Assembly: GCF_000384215.1 (NCBI RefSeq)
Contig: NZ_KB913032.1
Location: 5,075,602 to 5,139,601 of the forward strand
Direction: 5' to 3'
DNA from: Amycolatopsis alba DSM 44262
Lineage (GTDB): Bacteria; Actinomycetota; Actinomycetes; Mycobacteriales; Pseudonocardiaceae
DNA length: 64,000 bases
A model generated the notes under the pieces. The model saw only the letters and a program-made list of their open reading frames with translations, did not search any database and was not told where the DNA came from. Every line of letters begins with the position of its first letter. The stretch's first letter is position 1. Made by a program: the position numbers and the translations under genes. Positions 57,436 to 64,000 of the stretch are shown piece by piece.

Positions 57436-58499
57436 ACGGCCTCCATGTCGTCCTTCCCGGCGACATCGACGACCCTGGCGCGCCGAGCGGCGGCAACGTC
57501 TATGACCGCCGCCTGTGCGACGGCCTCGTCGCGGCGGGGGTGGCGGTCCGCGAGATCGCGGTGCGCGGGAACTGGCCGCGGCCCGACACCGAGGCGCGCA
57601 AGGTGCTGGCGCGCAAGCTCGCCGAGCTGCCTGCCGGTGCGGTGGTCCTGCTCGACGGGCTGGTCGCCTGCGGGGTGCCGGAGGTGATCGTGCCCGCGGC
57701 GCAGCGGTTGTCGATCGCGGTGCTGGTGCATCTCCCGCTGGCCGACGAAACGGGACTTTCGCCCTCGCTCGCCGCCGAACTCGACAGGCTGGAGCGGGAG
57801 ACGCTCGGCGCGGTCGAGGCCGTGGTCGCGACCAGCGACTGGGCGGCGAGACGGCTGATCGAGCACCACGACCTCGCCCCGCATCGCGTGCACGCCGTCC
57901 CGCCGGGGGCCGACAACGCCGAAATCGCTTTCGGGACCCCGAACGGGACGCATCTGGTCTGTGTCGCCAACGTGACTCCGCGCAAGGGCCAGGGGCTGCT
58001 CGCGGACGCGCTGAAGTCGCTCACGGATCTCCCGTGGAGCTGTGAATGCGTCGGCGCCATCCGCCGCGAGACCCGCTACGTCGAACGCCTGCGGCGACAC
58101 ACTCTCGGCGACCGGTTCACCCTCGCCGGTCCTCGGTCCGGCGAAGCACTCGAAGCGACGTACGCGTCCGCAGACCTCCTTGTGCTGCCTTCGCGCGCGG
58201 AGACCTACGGCATGGTCGTCACCGAGGCGCTCGCACACGGCATTCCCGTGCTGGCGACAGCCGTCGACGCGCTGCCGGACACCCTCGGCCGGTCGCCCGA
58301 CGGCAGCGTGCCGGGGATGCTCGTTCCCGGCGAGGACGTCAGCGCGCTGGCGAAGGCCCTTCGCCGCTGGCTCACCGAACCTGAACTCCGAGACCGGCTT
58401 CGCGCCTCCGCCCGCCTTCGCCGCGAGACGCTGACCGGCTGGGACGCGACGGCCCGCGGCGTCGCCGCCGTGCTGCTGAGCGAAAGGACGGCGGCATGA
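57432..58499 (+). CDS. GT4-type glycosyltransferase
   Basis: A 355-residue GT-B glycosyltransferase: N-terminal [20 protein letters not shown] (acceptor side), C-terminal [17 protein letters not shown] and the donor motif [24 protein letters not shown] with the E-x7-E signature. It transfers a sugar from a nucleotide donor; acceptor unknown. The GTG overlaps the PTPS-homologue stop and the end overlaps the methyltransferase start. A diverged paralogue is encoded at 62555-63649. Confidence 0.88.
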   Translation: MNGLHVVLPGDIDDPGAPSGGNVYDRRLCDGLVAAGVAVREIAVRGNWPRPDTEARKVLARKLAELPAGAVVLLDGLVACGVPEVIVPAAQRLSIAVLVHLPLADETGLSPSLAAELDRLERETLGAVEAVVATSDWAARRLIEHHDLAPHRVHAVPPGADNAEIAFGTPNGTHLVCVANVTPRKGQGLLADALKSLTDLPWSCECVGAIRRETRYVERLRRHTLGDRFTLAGPRSGEALEATYASADLLVLPSRAETYGMVVTEALAHGIPVLATAVDALPDTLGRSPDGSVPGMLVPGEDVSALAKALRRWLTEPELRDRLRASARLRRETLTGWDATARGVAAVLLSERTAA

Positions 58500-59314
58500 C
58501 CAAATACGCCCCGAGCTGGCTTCAGCTGAGGGAAGACGCCGATGCCGCCGCCCGTGCGACCGAGCTGATCGAGCCGGTGCGAGCGTTCCTGCGCGAACAG
58601 GACGAGGTCGTCGTCCGGGATCTCGGCTGCGGCACCGGTTCGCTCGGCCGCTGGCTGGCCCGGCGGCTGCCCGGCAGGCAGCACTGGATCCTGCACGACC
58701 GCGATCCCGACCTGCTCATCCACGCGCTGGCCCGCACCAGCCGTCCGGAACACGCTTTGGACGGCAGCGAAGTCACCGTCGTCACCGAAGAGCGTGACAT
58801 CACCGAGCTACGCGCGGAGGACCTGGCCGGGACGTCGCTCGTGGCGGCTTCGGCGCTGCTCGATCTGCTCACCGCCGAGGAGATGTCCAGGTTGGCGGAG
58901 GCCTGTGTCGGGGCGAGGTGCGCGGTCCTGTTCACGTTGAGCGTTTCGGGGCGGGTCGTGTTGTCGCCCGAGGAAAAGTTCGACATCGAGATCGCCGACG
59001 CCTTCAACGCGCATCAGCGCCGGGTGACCCAGGGCCGGTGGCTGCTCGGCCCGGATGCGGTGGACGTCGCGTACGGGGTTTTCGAACGGCTCGGCGCCAC
59101 CGTGCGGCGCGCCCCGAGCCCGTGGCGGCTCGGCGCGGATCAGGCCGCGCTGACCGCGGAATGGCTCACCGGCTGGGTCGGTGCCGCCTGCGAGCAGCGG
59201 CCAGAGCTCTCGTCGGACGGCGACGCGTACCTGCAGTGGCGGCTCGCGCAGTGCGCGGCCGGCGAGCTGAACGCGACGATCCAGCACGAGGATCTCCTGG
59301 TGGTGCCGTCGTGA
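58496..59314 (+). CDS. Class I SAM-dependent methyltransferase
   Basis: A 272-residue Rossmann methyltransferase with motif I VVRDLGCGTGSLGRWLA and an acidic HDRDPDLL after the next strand. The helical C-terminal part (RVTQGRWLLGPDAVDVA) is conserved-looking but of unknown specificity. It overlaps both neighbours by four bases (ATGA and GTGA), so it is a firm member of the pterin-like cluster and probably methylates a cluster intermediate. Confidence 0.86.
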   Translation: MTKYAPSWLQLREDADAAARATELIEPVRAFLREQDEVVVRDLGCGTGSLGRWLARRLPGRQHWILHDRDPDLLIHALARTSRPEHALDGSEVTVVTEERDITELRAEDLAGTSLVAASALLDLLTAEEMSRLAEACVGARCAVLFTLSVSGRVVLSPEEKFDIEIADAFNAHQRRVTQGRWLLGPDAVDVAYGVFERLGATVRRAPSPWRLGADQAALTAEWLTGWVGAACEQRPELSSDGDAYLQWRLAQCAAGELNATIQHEDLLVVPS

Positions 59315-60297
59315 AGCGGTTCTGGCCCTGGCTGCGGATCCTCGGCGCGCTCGCCATCCTCGGGGTGCTCGTCTGGCAACTGGGCACGCGTGCGTTCCTG
59401 GACGGGCTGCGCGAGGTCGACGCCTCCGGTGTCGCCGCCGCCCTCGGGATCGGTTTCGCCACCACGGTTTTCAGCGCCTGGCGCTGGTGCCTGGTCGCGC
59501 GGCGGCTCAGCCTGAAGTTGTCGCTGCCCAGCGCCGTCGGCGAGTACTACCGTGCGTTGTTCCTCAACGGTGTCCTGCCGGCGGGGGTGCTCGGCGACGT
59601 CAACCGCGCCGTGCAGCACGGCCGCGGCGCCGGTGACGTCCCGCGTGGCGTCCGCGCGGTGGTGCTGGAGCGGACGGCCGGGCAGATCGTGGTGATCGGC
59701 GCCTCGGTCGCCGTCGTGCTCAGCACGCCTTCCGTGGTGCCTCCGCCGATCGACGGGGTCGTCACGGCCGCCGGGATCGTGGTGGTCGTGCTCGCTTTCG
59801 CGGCCGTCGTCACCGGGATGACGGCGGGGAGGCACTGGATCCACAGTGGATCGAAGTGGCGCCGCGGGTTCGCCGTCACGCTCGCCGACGTCCGGCTCGG
59901 CCTGCTGACCAAGGAGACCTGGCCCGGCGTGAGCCTGCTTTCGGTGGCCACCCTCGCCGGGCATCTCGCGCTGTTCGTCGTCGCCGCGCGCGCGGCCGGG
60001 GTCACCGCGCCGATCGCGGAACTGCTGCCGCTGATGATCCTCGCCCTGCTCGCGATGGGGCTGCCGCTGAACATCGGTGGCTGGGGCCCGCGTGAGGGCG
60101 TTTGCGCGCTGCTGTTCGGCACGGCGGGCCTCGGTTCGGCACAGGGTGTCACGGTGGCCGTCGTCTACGGCGTGCTCGCGCTCGTCTCCAGCCTTCCCGG
60201 TGCCGGCGTACTGCTCGTCGGTTCCTTCAAGACCGCCACACCCGCCGCACCGCGCTTCGCGGCGAGGACACCCGTACAGACAGGAGACACACGATGA
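59311..60297 (+). CDS. AglD/MprF-type (lysylphosphatidylglycerol synthase TM) membrane protein
   Basis: A 328-residue membrane protein with eight or so hydrophobic segments and the UPF0104 signatures GEYYRALFLNGVLPAGVLGDVNRA and LLPLMILALLAMGLPLNIGGWGPREG. The soluble aminoacyl-transferase domain of MprF is absent. Relatives act as lipid flippases or in lipid-linked glycan assembly. Overlaps on both sides (GTGA, ATGA) tie it to the glycosyltransferase and GTP cyclohydrolase genes, which suggests a membrane-linked product. Confidence 0.86.
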   Translation: MKRFWPWLRILGALAILGVLVWQLGTRAFLDGLREVDASGVAAALGIGFATTVFSAWRWCLVARRLSLKLSLPSAVGEYYRALFLNGVLPAGVLGDVNRAVQHGRGAGDVPRGVRAVVLERTAGQIVVIGASVAVVLSTPSVVPPPIDGVVTAAGIVVVVLAFAAVVTGMTAGRHWIHSGSKWRRGFAVTLADVRLGLLTKETWPGVSLLSVATLAGHLALFVVAARAAGVTAPIAELLPLMILALLAMGLPLNIGGWGPREGVCALLFGTAGLGSAQGVTVAVVYGVLALVSSLPGAGVLLVGSFKTATPAAPRFAARTPVQTGDTR

Positions 60298-60902
60298 CCG
60301 TCGAGAGGGTCGTGGAGACCAGACTGCCGACGCACTACGGCGTCTTTCGCGCGTTCGGGTATCTGGACGCCGACGGCACCGAGCAGATGGCGCTGGTCCA
60401 CGGCGACATCGAGGGCTTCGGCACGCTGACGCGGGTCCATTCGGAATGCCTGACCGGCGACGTCTTCAGCTCGATGCACTGCGAATGCGGCGACCAGCTG
60501 GCCGCCGCGCTGCGGGCGATCGTCGAGGAGGGCGCCGGGATCCTCGTGTACGCGCAGGGACATGAAGGGCGCGGCATCGGCCTGCTCGCGAAGCTGAAGG
60601 CGATGCGGCTACAGGACGAAGGGCTCGACACCGTCGAGGCGAACATCGCGCTCGGACTGCCGGTGGACGCGCGCGACTACCGTGCGGCGGCGGCGATCCT
60701 GACCGACCTCGGGGTGCGTTCGGTGCGGCTGCTGTCCAACAACCCGACGAAGGTCGACCAGCTGAAGCTGCACGGGGTGCGGATCAGCGAGCGGGTGCCG
60801 CTGCTGGTGACGCCGAACGACGAGAACCTGCGATACCTGCGGACGAAACAGGAACGGATGCACCACTTCCTGCCGCATCTGGATTCGATGGCGGGGTCCT
60901 GA
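60294..60902 (+). CDS. GTP cyclohydrolase II paralogue with Tyr-to-Met change
   Basis: A 202-residue GTP cyclohydrolase II. Zinc Cys52, Cys63 and Cys65 (SECLTGDVFSSMHCECG) and the GHEGRGIGLL loop are intact. The residue matching E. coli RibA Tyr105 is Met104 (LKAMRLQDEG). In S. coelicolor SCO6655 the same Tyr-to-Met change makes the enzyme stop at the formamidopyrimidine nucleotide (FAPy), instead of releasing formate as in riboflavin synthesis. So this gene probably supplies FAPy to a dedicated pathway and is not the housekeeping ribA. It overlaps the preceding gene by ATGA and ends the plus-strand run. Confidence 0.9.
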   Translation: MTVERVVETRLPTHYGVFRAFGYLDADGTEQMALVHGDIEGFGTLTRVHSECLTGDVFSSMHCECGDQLAAALRAIVEEGAGILVYAQGHEGRGIGLLAKLKAMRLQDEGLDTVEANIALGLPVDARDYRAAAAILTDLGVRSVRLLSNNPTKVDQLKLHGVRISERVPLLVTPNDENLRYLRTKQERMHHFLPHLDSMAGS

Positions 60903-60917
60903 GGGCGCACGGATGAT

Positions 60918-60940
60918 GTCCCGAGCGCCACGCTCGGGAC
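60918..60940. terminator. Hairpin between convergent genes
   Basis: GTCCCGAGCG and CGCTCGGGAC around CCA, between the GTP cyclohydrolase II paralogue and the creatininase-family gene. No U-tract. Confidence 0.65.
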
Positions 60941-60972
60941 GTTGAGCGTCACGGGCGAGGCGCACGAGACAC

Positions 60973-61668
60973 TCAGCCCAGCGCGGCCAGGGTCTCCCCG
61001 AAGCCCTCCACCAGTGACTCCAGCACCAGCCGTCCCTTCTCCGCCGTCGCCAGCGAAGGCCGCCCCACGACACCGGACTCCGAGTACGGCCGCAGCCCGG
61101 TCGTGAGCAGGTGCCGCCTGTCGTCGGCCAGGTGGTCCGCCTCCGCGTAACCGGGCCGCACCAGCGAAGGATGTGCGTGCAGCAAAAGGGAAGTCTCCAG
61201 CTCCCCGGCGTGCATGTCGCTGTCCAGTGACGTTTCCAGCCCGGCCGCGTCGTGCGCCGCCTGCCAGCCTTCGACGCCGGGGAACAGCGCCATCGGTGAC
61301 GTCGACTCCTGGACCACATTGGACAGGACGTAGTTGCCGCCATGAGCGTTCACCAGCACCAGTTTCGGCACCCCGGACCGGCGCAGTGAGGTGGCGACAT
61401 CGTTCACCACGGCGTACAGCGTCGCGGCCGAGATGCTGACCGTCCCCGCCCAGTCCGCGTGTTCGTGCGAGCAGCCGATCGTGATCGGCGGGAGCCGCAG
61501 CACCGGGTACGCCGAGGCGAGGGCGTCGGCGATGGTCGTCGCGATCACCGCGTCGGTGGCGAGCGGGAGGTGCGCGCCGTGCTGTTCGAAACTGCCGACG
61601 GGCAGCACCGCGACGTCGGCGCCACGGGCGCGCTCGTCGGCCGTCGTGGCCGTCGGGAACAGGTCCAT
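60973..61668 (-). CDS. Creatininase-family amidohydrolase, likely FAPy deformylase
   Basis: A 231-residue creatininase-fold hydrolase with intact metal ligands: GSFEQHGAHLPLATDA (Glu, His, Asp), NAHGGN and HAGELETSLLL. The family includes archaeal ArfB, which removes formate from the FAPy nucleotide made by ArfA. Next to a GTP cyclohydrolase II predicted to stop at FAPy, this gene is a good candidate for the missing deformylation step; the substrate is inferred from context. It is divergent from the IMPase gene with only 17 bases between starts, so both transcripts may be leaderless. Confidence 0.85.
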   Translation of the reverse strand: MDLFPTATTADERARGADVAVLPVGSFEQHGAHLPLATDAVIATTIADALASAYPVLRLPPITIGCSHEHADWAGTVSISAATLYAVVNDVATSLRRSGVPKLVLVNAHGGNYVLSNVVQESTSPMALFPGVEGWQAAHDAAGLETSLDSDMHAGELETSLLLHAHPSLVRPGYAEADHLADDRRHLLTTGLRPYSESGVVGRPSLATAEKGRLVLESLVEGFGETLAALG

Positions 61669-61685
61669 CGGGCTACGGTACCCAC

Positions 61686-62474
61686 ATGACCGACCACGCC
61701 GCATTGTTGTCCGTCGCCCGCGAAGCCGTCGCCATGGCGACCGGGATCGTCCGCTCGATGACGTCGTTTTCCGTTGCCGCCAAAGGTGATCGCGACATGG
61801 TGACCGACGTCGACCTCGCCGTCGAGGACGCCGTCCGCGAGTTCCTGGCGCGCGAGACCCCGGAGATCGGCATCCTCGGCGAGGAACGCGGGCACGAGGG
61901 GAACAAGGACCTGTGGTGGGCGCTCGACCCGGTCGACGGCACCGCGAATTTCGCGCGCGGCATCCCGCTGTGCGGCGTTTCGCTCGGCCTCGTCGACGGC
62001 CTGAAGAGCACGGTCGCGGCGATCTCCTTGCCGTTCCTCGACATCACTTACACCGCCGCTGAAGGTCAGGGCGCGTACGCGGGCGAAGAACGACTCGCGG
62101 CGTCGAAGGCGACGGAGCTGTCCGACGCGATCGTGAGCATCGGCGACTTCGCGGTCGGCGAGGAGGCGGAGGTCAAGAACCGCGTCCGGATGGCGTTGCT
62201 GGCCGAACTCGGCGGCCGTGTGCAGCGGGTCCGGTTCCTCGGCTCCGCGGCGATCGACCTGGCCTGGGTCGCGCACGGCAAACTCGACGCGAGCGTCATC
62301 CTCTCCAACAAACCGTGGGACACGATGGCGGGCGTCCTCCTCGTGCGCGAGGCCGGGGGAGTGGTCATCGACAGCGACGGCGCCGATCACACGGTGCGAT
62401 CGGAGGCCACCATCGCGGTCGGCGCCGGGCTGCGGGACGAGATCGTGGCGGCGATCGCCCGCGTCGGCCGGTGA
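61686..62474 (+). CDS. Inositol-monophosphatase-family phosphatase
   Basis: A 262-residue FIG-superfamily phosphatase with the metal motifs GEERG, WALDPVDGTANFARGIP and KPWDTMAGVLLVREAGG. It dephosphorylates inositol phosphate, histidinol phosphate or another sugar/nucleotide phosphate with Mg2+. Its place in this cluster suggests removal of the 5'-phosphate from a nucleotide-derived intermediate, which is inference. It starts 17 bases from the divergent creatininase gene. Confidence 0.9.
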   Translation: MTDHAALLSVAREAVAMATGIVRSMTSFSVAAKGDRDMVTDVDLAVEDAVREFLARETPEIGILGEERGHEGNKDLWWALDPVDGTANFARGIPLCGVSLGLVDGLKSTVAAISLPFLDITYTAAEGQGAYAGEERLAASKATELSDAIVSIGDFAVGEEAEVKNRVRMALLAELGGRVQRVRFLGSAAIDLAWVAHGKLDASVILSNKPWDTMAGVLLVREAGGVVIDSDGADHTVRSEATIAVGAGLRDEIVAAIARVGR

Positions 62475-62554
62475 AAAGTTTGTCACTCACGAGGTGAACC
62501 GGGCGGGCGCCGTATCCGTTCCTCCTGGTAAGGCGCCCGCATCAGGAGGTAACC

Positions 62555-63649
62555 GTGTTCACCTCGAATGTCCGCGTGACCGAACCGGTCGTCTTCGTCC
62601 TGCCGGGCGACACCGAGGACTTCAGCGGCGAATACGACCGCCGTATGTGCCAGAACCTCCCGGCCACCGGGCTCCCGCTGCTGGAATTGCCGATCGCCGG
62701 CGCCTGGCCGATGCCGGGACCGTTGTCCCGGTCGAGACTGGCCCGTTCGCTCACCGCGTTGCCCGACGACACCGTCGTCCTGATCGACGGCACGGTCGCC
62801 TGCGGGGTCCCGGAGATCGTGGTCCCGCACACCCGGCGGCTGCGGCTGGCCGTCCTGGTCCACCGGCCGCTCGCCGACGATCCCGCGCTCGACCCGGCGC
62901 AGGCCGCCGAACTCGACGCGTGCGAACGGGAGACCCTGCGGCTGGCGGGCATGGTCGTCGCCACCGGGCCGTGGCTCGCCCGGCAGCTGATCGACCGGCA
63001 CGACCTCGACCCCACTCGCGTCTACGTCGCGACACCCGGCACGGACGCGGCTCCGCTCGCGGCGGGCGCCGACGGCGTCTCCCGGCTGCTCTGTCTCGCG
63101 CCGATGACCGCGCGCCACGGCCAGGATGTGCTGATCCGGGCGCTTTCGACGGTCGACGAACTGGCGTTCAAATGCGTGTTCGCCGGGGCGACGCACCACG
63201 ATCCCGCCTACGTCGACGAACTGCGCTGGACGGTCGAACGGCTCGGGCTCGGCTCCCGGATCAGCCTCATCCGCCCGCCGGAGGACCTCGACCTGGTCTA
63301 CGACGGCGCGGATCTGCTCGTCCTGCCCGCCCGCGGCGGCACGTCCGGGCTGGTCGTCGCCGAGGCGCTCGCGCGCGGGATCCCCGTGGTGGCCACCGAA
63401 ACTGCGGGCGCGCACGACGCGCTCGGCACCGCGCCCGGCGGCGGCGTGCCCGGCATGCTGGTGCCGCCGAACAACCCGTCCGCGCTCGCGACGGCGTTGC
63501 TGCGCTGGTCGCTCGATGCCGAACTGCGTCATTCCCTGCGGACGGCGGCGCTCGCGCGGAGCAGTGCCCTCGAGGAATGGGACGTGGCCGCGGGCAGGCT
63601 CACCGACGTCCTTTCCCGGTTGCAGGCCGTGCCGCGTCAGCCTGCTTGA
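62555..63649 (+). CDS. GT4-type glycosyltransferase, paralogue of 57432-58499
   Basis: A 364-residue GT-B protein. It shares diagnostic phrases with the first glycosyltransferase (VVLIDGTVACGVPEIVVP against [30 protein letters not shown] against [12 protein letters not shown]) and keeps a donor-site segment (LPARGGTSGLVVAEALARGIPVVA). The first Glu of the E-x7-E motif is replaced (GGTSG for AETYG), so activity or donor use may differ. GTG 62555 follows AGGAGGT. It is probably part of the same cluster. Confidence 0.87.
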   Translation: MFTSNVRVTEPVVFVLPGDTEDFSGEYDRRMCQNLPATGLPLLELPIAGAWPMPGPLSRSRLARSLTALPDDTVVLIDGTVACGVPEIVVPHTRRLRLAVLVHRPLADDPALDPAQAAELDACERETLRLAGMVVATGPWLARQLIDRHDLDPTRVYVATPGTDAAPLAAGADGVSRLLCLAPMTARHGQDVLIRALSTVDELAFKCVFAGATHHDPAYVDELRWTVERLGLGSRISLIRPPEDLDLVYDGADLLVLPARGGTSGLVVAEALARGIPVVATETAGAHDALGTAPGGGVPGMLVPPNNPSALATALLRWSLDAELRHSLRTAALARSSALEEWDVAAGRLTDVLSRLQAVPRQPA

Positions 63650-63704
63650 TCATCGCCCGGATGCAGCTATCGCCGTCGATCATCGGCTCGGTTGACTTGG
63701 CGGC

Positions 63705-64000
63705 ATGCGAATCGTCGATCTTGCGTCCCGTCCTGATCTCCTCGATACCGCGCTGAATCTCGGCGACGTCGGCGGTGAGTTCATCTACGCCGGGTTCAGC
63801 GGCAAGATGATCACCCCGGAACGGTTCCTGCGGCACTGGTCCCGGTATTTCCTGATCGCGCTGGACGACGACGGCGTGCCGATCGCGCGGGCGCTGTCGG
63901 TCCCGCTGACCTATCCGGCCGAGGACCGCCACGAGTTGCCGTCGCACGGCTGGGACGAGGCGATCCAGTGGGCCGCGCAAGACCTCATGGACGGCCGGGC
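63705..64000 (+). CDS. Unidentified protein, 3' end outside window
   Basis: From ATG 63705 the frame is open to the window edge (98 codons). The product begins MRIVDLASRPDLLDTALNLG and contains TYPAEDRHELPSHGWDEA. I do not recognise a family with confidence; an acetyltransferase-like N-terminus is possible. No ribosome site is obvious; the gap to the preceding glycosyltransferase is 55 bases. Confidence 0.6.
   Translation, partial: MRIVDLASRPDLLDTALNLGDVGGEFIYAGFSGKMITPERFLRHWSRYFLIALDDDGVPIARALSVPLTYPAEDRHELPSHGWDEAIQWAAQDLMDGR

Noticed and set aside
60294..60902. Housekeeping ribA of riboflavin synthesis
   Set aside because: Met104 replaces the catalytic Tyr and no other rib gene is adjacent, so a specialised paralogue is more likely.

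Overview
The window reads as chromosomal DNA of a high-GC actinomycete, most likely a Pseudonocardiaceae/Amycolatopsis-type organism. This is an inference from the GC-rich codon usage, the many GTG starts, the dense ATGA/GTGA stop-start overlaps, the topoisomerase IV pair, DasR-type operator palindromes and a gene set resembling a Streptomyces coelicolor pterin-like locus. I see no rRNA, tRNA, CRISPR, insertion sequence, integrase or phage gene. The window cuts a sensor kinase at its left edge and an unidentified gene at its right edge.

Region by region. 0-6.7 kb: end of a two-component pair, an FAD monooxygenase divergent from its likely TetR repressor, an ABC operon with a secreted PAF-acetylhydrolase-like lipase between ATPase and permease, and a pore-less voltage-sensor-like protein. 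6.7-16.9 kb: HrpB helicase coupled to a solute-binding lipoprotein, a MauE/DsbA-like redox pair, a LysR regulator divergent from a secreted GH3 glycosidase and ThuA-like protein, an RraA-family protein and a secreted repeat protein. 17.0-21.6 kb: a five-gene CoA-ester degradation operon (SCP-x thiolase, SRPBCC protein, MaoC hydratase, SDR, acyl-CoA dehydrogenase). 21.7-26.1 kb: a tightly coupled four-gene island (chorismatase, benzoate-CoA-ligase-like enzyme, EamA transporter, class I DAHP synthase) that looks like a complete mini-pathway from central metabolism to an activated hydroxybenzoate. 26.5-31.0 kb: parC and parE.

31.3-42.7 kb: a membrane-anchored degenerate nucleotidyl-cyclase protein, a GH76 mannanase, a flavin oxidoreductase/reductase pair, YciI and MFS genes, a PGPGW membrane protein, a TetR regulator with an aldo/keto reductase, an ABC-2 exporter and two overlapping paralogous genes of unknown function. 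43.0-45.9 kb: a 57-codon Cys-containing mini-gene followed by a large repeat-CHAT protease-like protein. 46.0-53.7 kb: an AA10 polysaccharide monooxygenase with a DasR-type operator on its promoter, a stand-alone LigD-type polymerase domain, a P-loop ATPase, an orphan ketosynthase, and a PAS-GGDEF-EAL protein whose EAL half is degenerate. 54.3-63.7 kb: a TetR/tautomerase pair, then a long cluster (CDP-alcohol phosphotransferase, MDR dehydrogenase, catalytically altered PTPS homologue, two paralogous glycosyltransferases, methyltransferase, AglD/MprF-like membrane protein, Tyr-to-Met GTP cyclohydrolase II, creatininase-family hydrolase, IMPase). It resembles the S. coelicolor SCO6650/SCO6655 locus and probably makes a FAPy- or pterin-derived compound of unknown structure.

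A second layer is a set of dispersed palindromes in many intergenic gaps: six copies of a 17-bp element (AGCAAAGGTCCCTTGCT) and several long hairpins sharing arms such as GTGAAGGCCTCCTT or GAAAGCCACTTTCG. Many sit between convergent genes and could end transcription in both directions.
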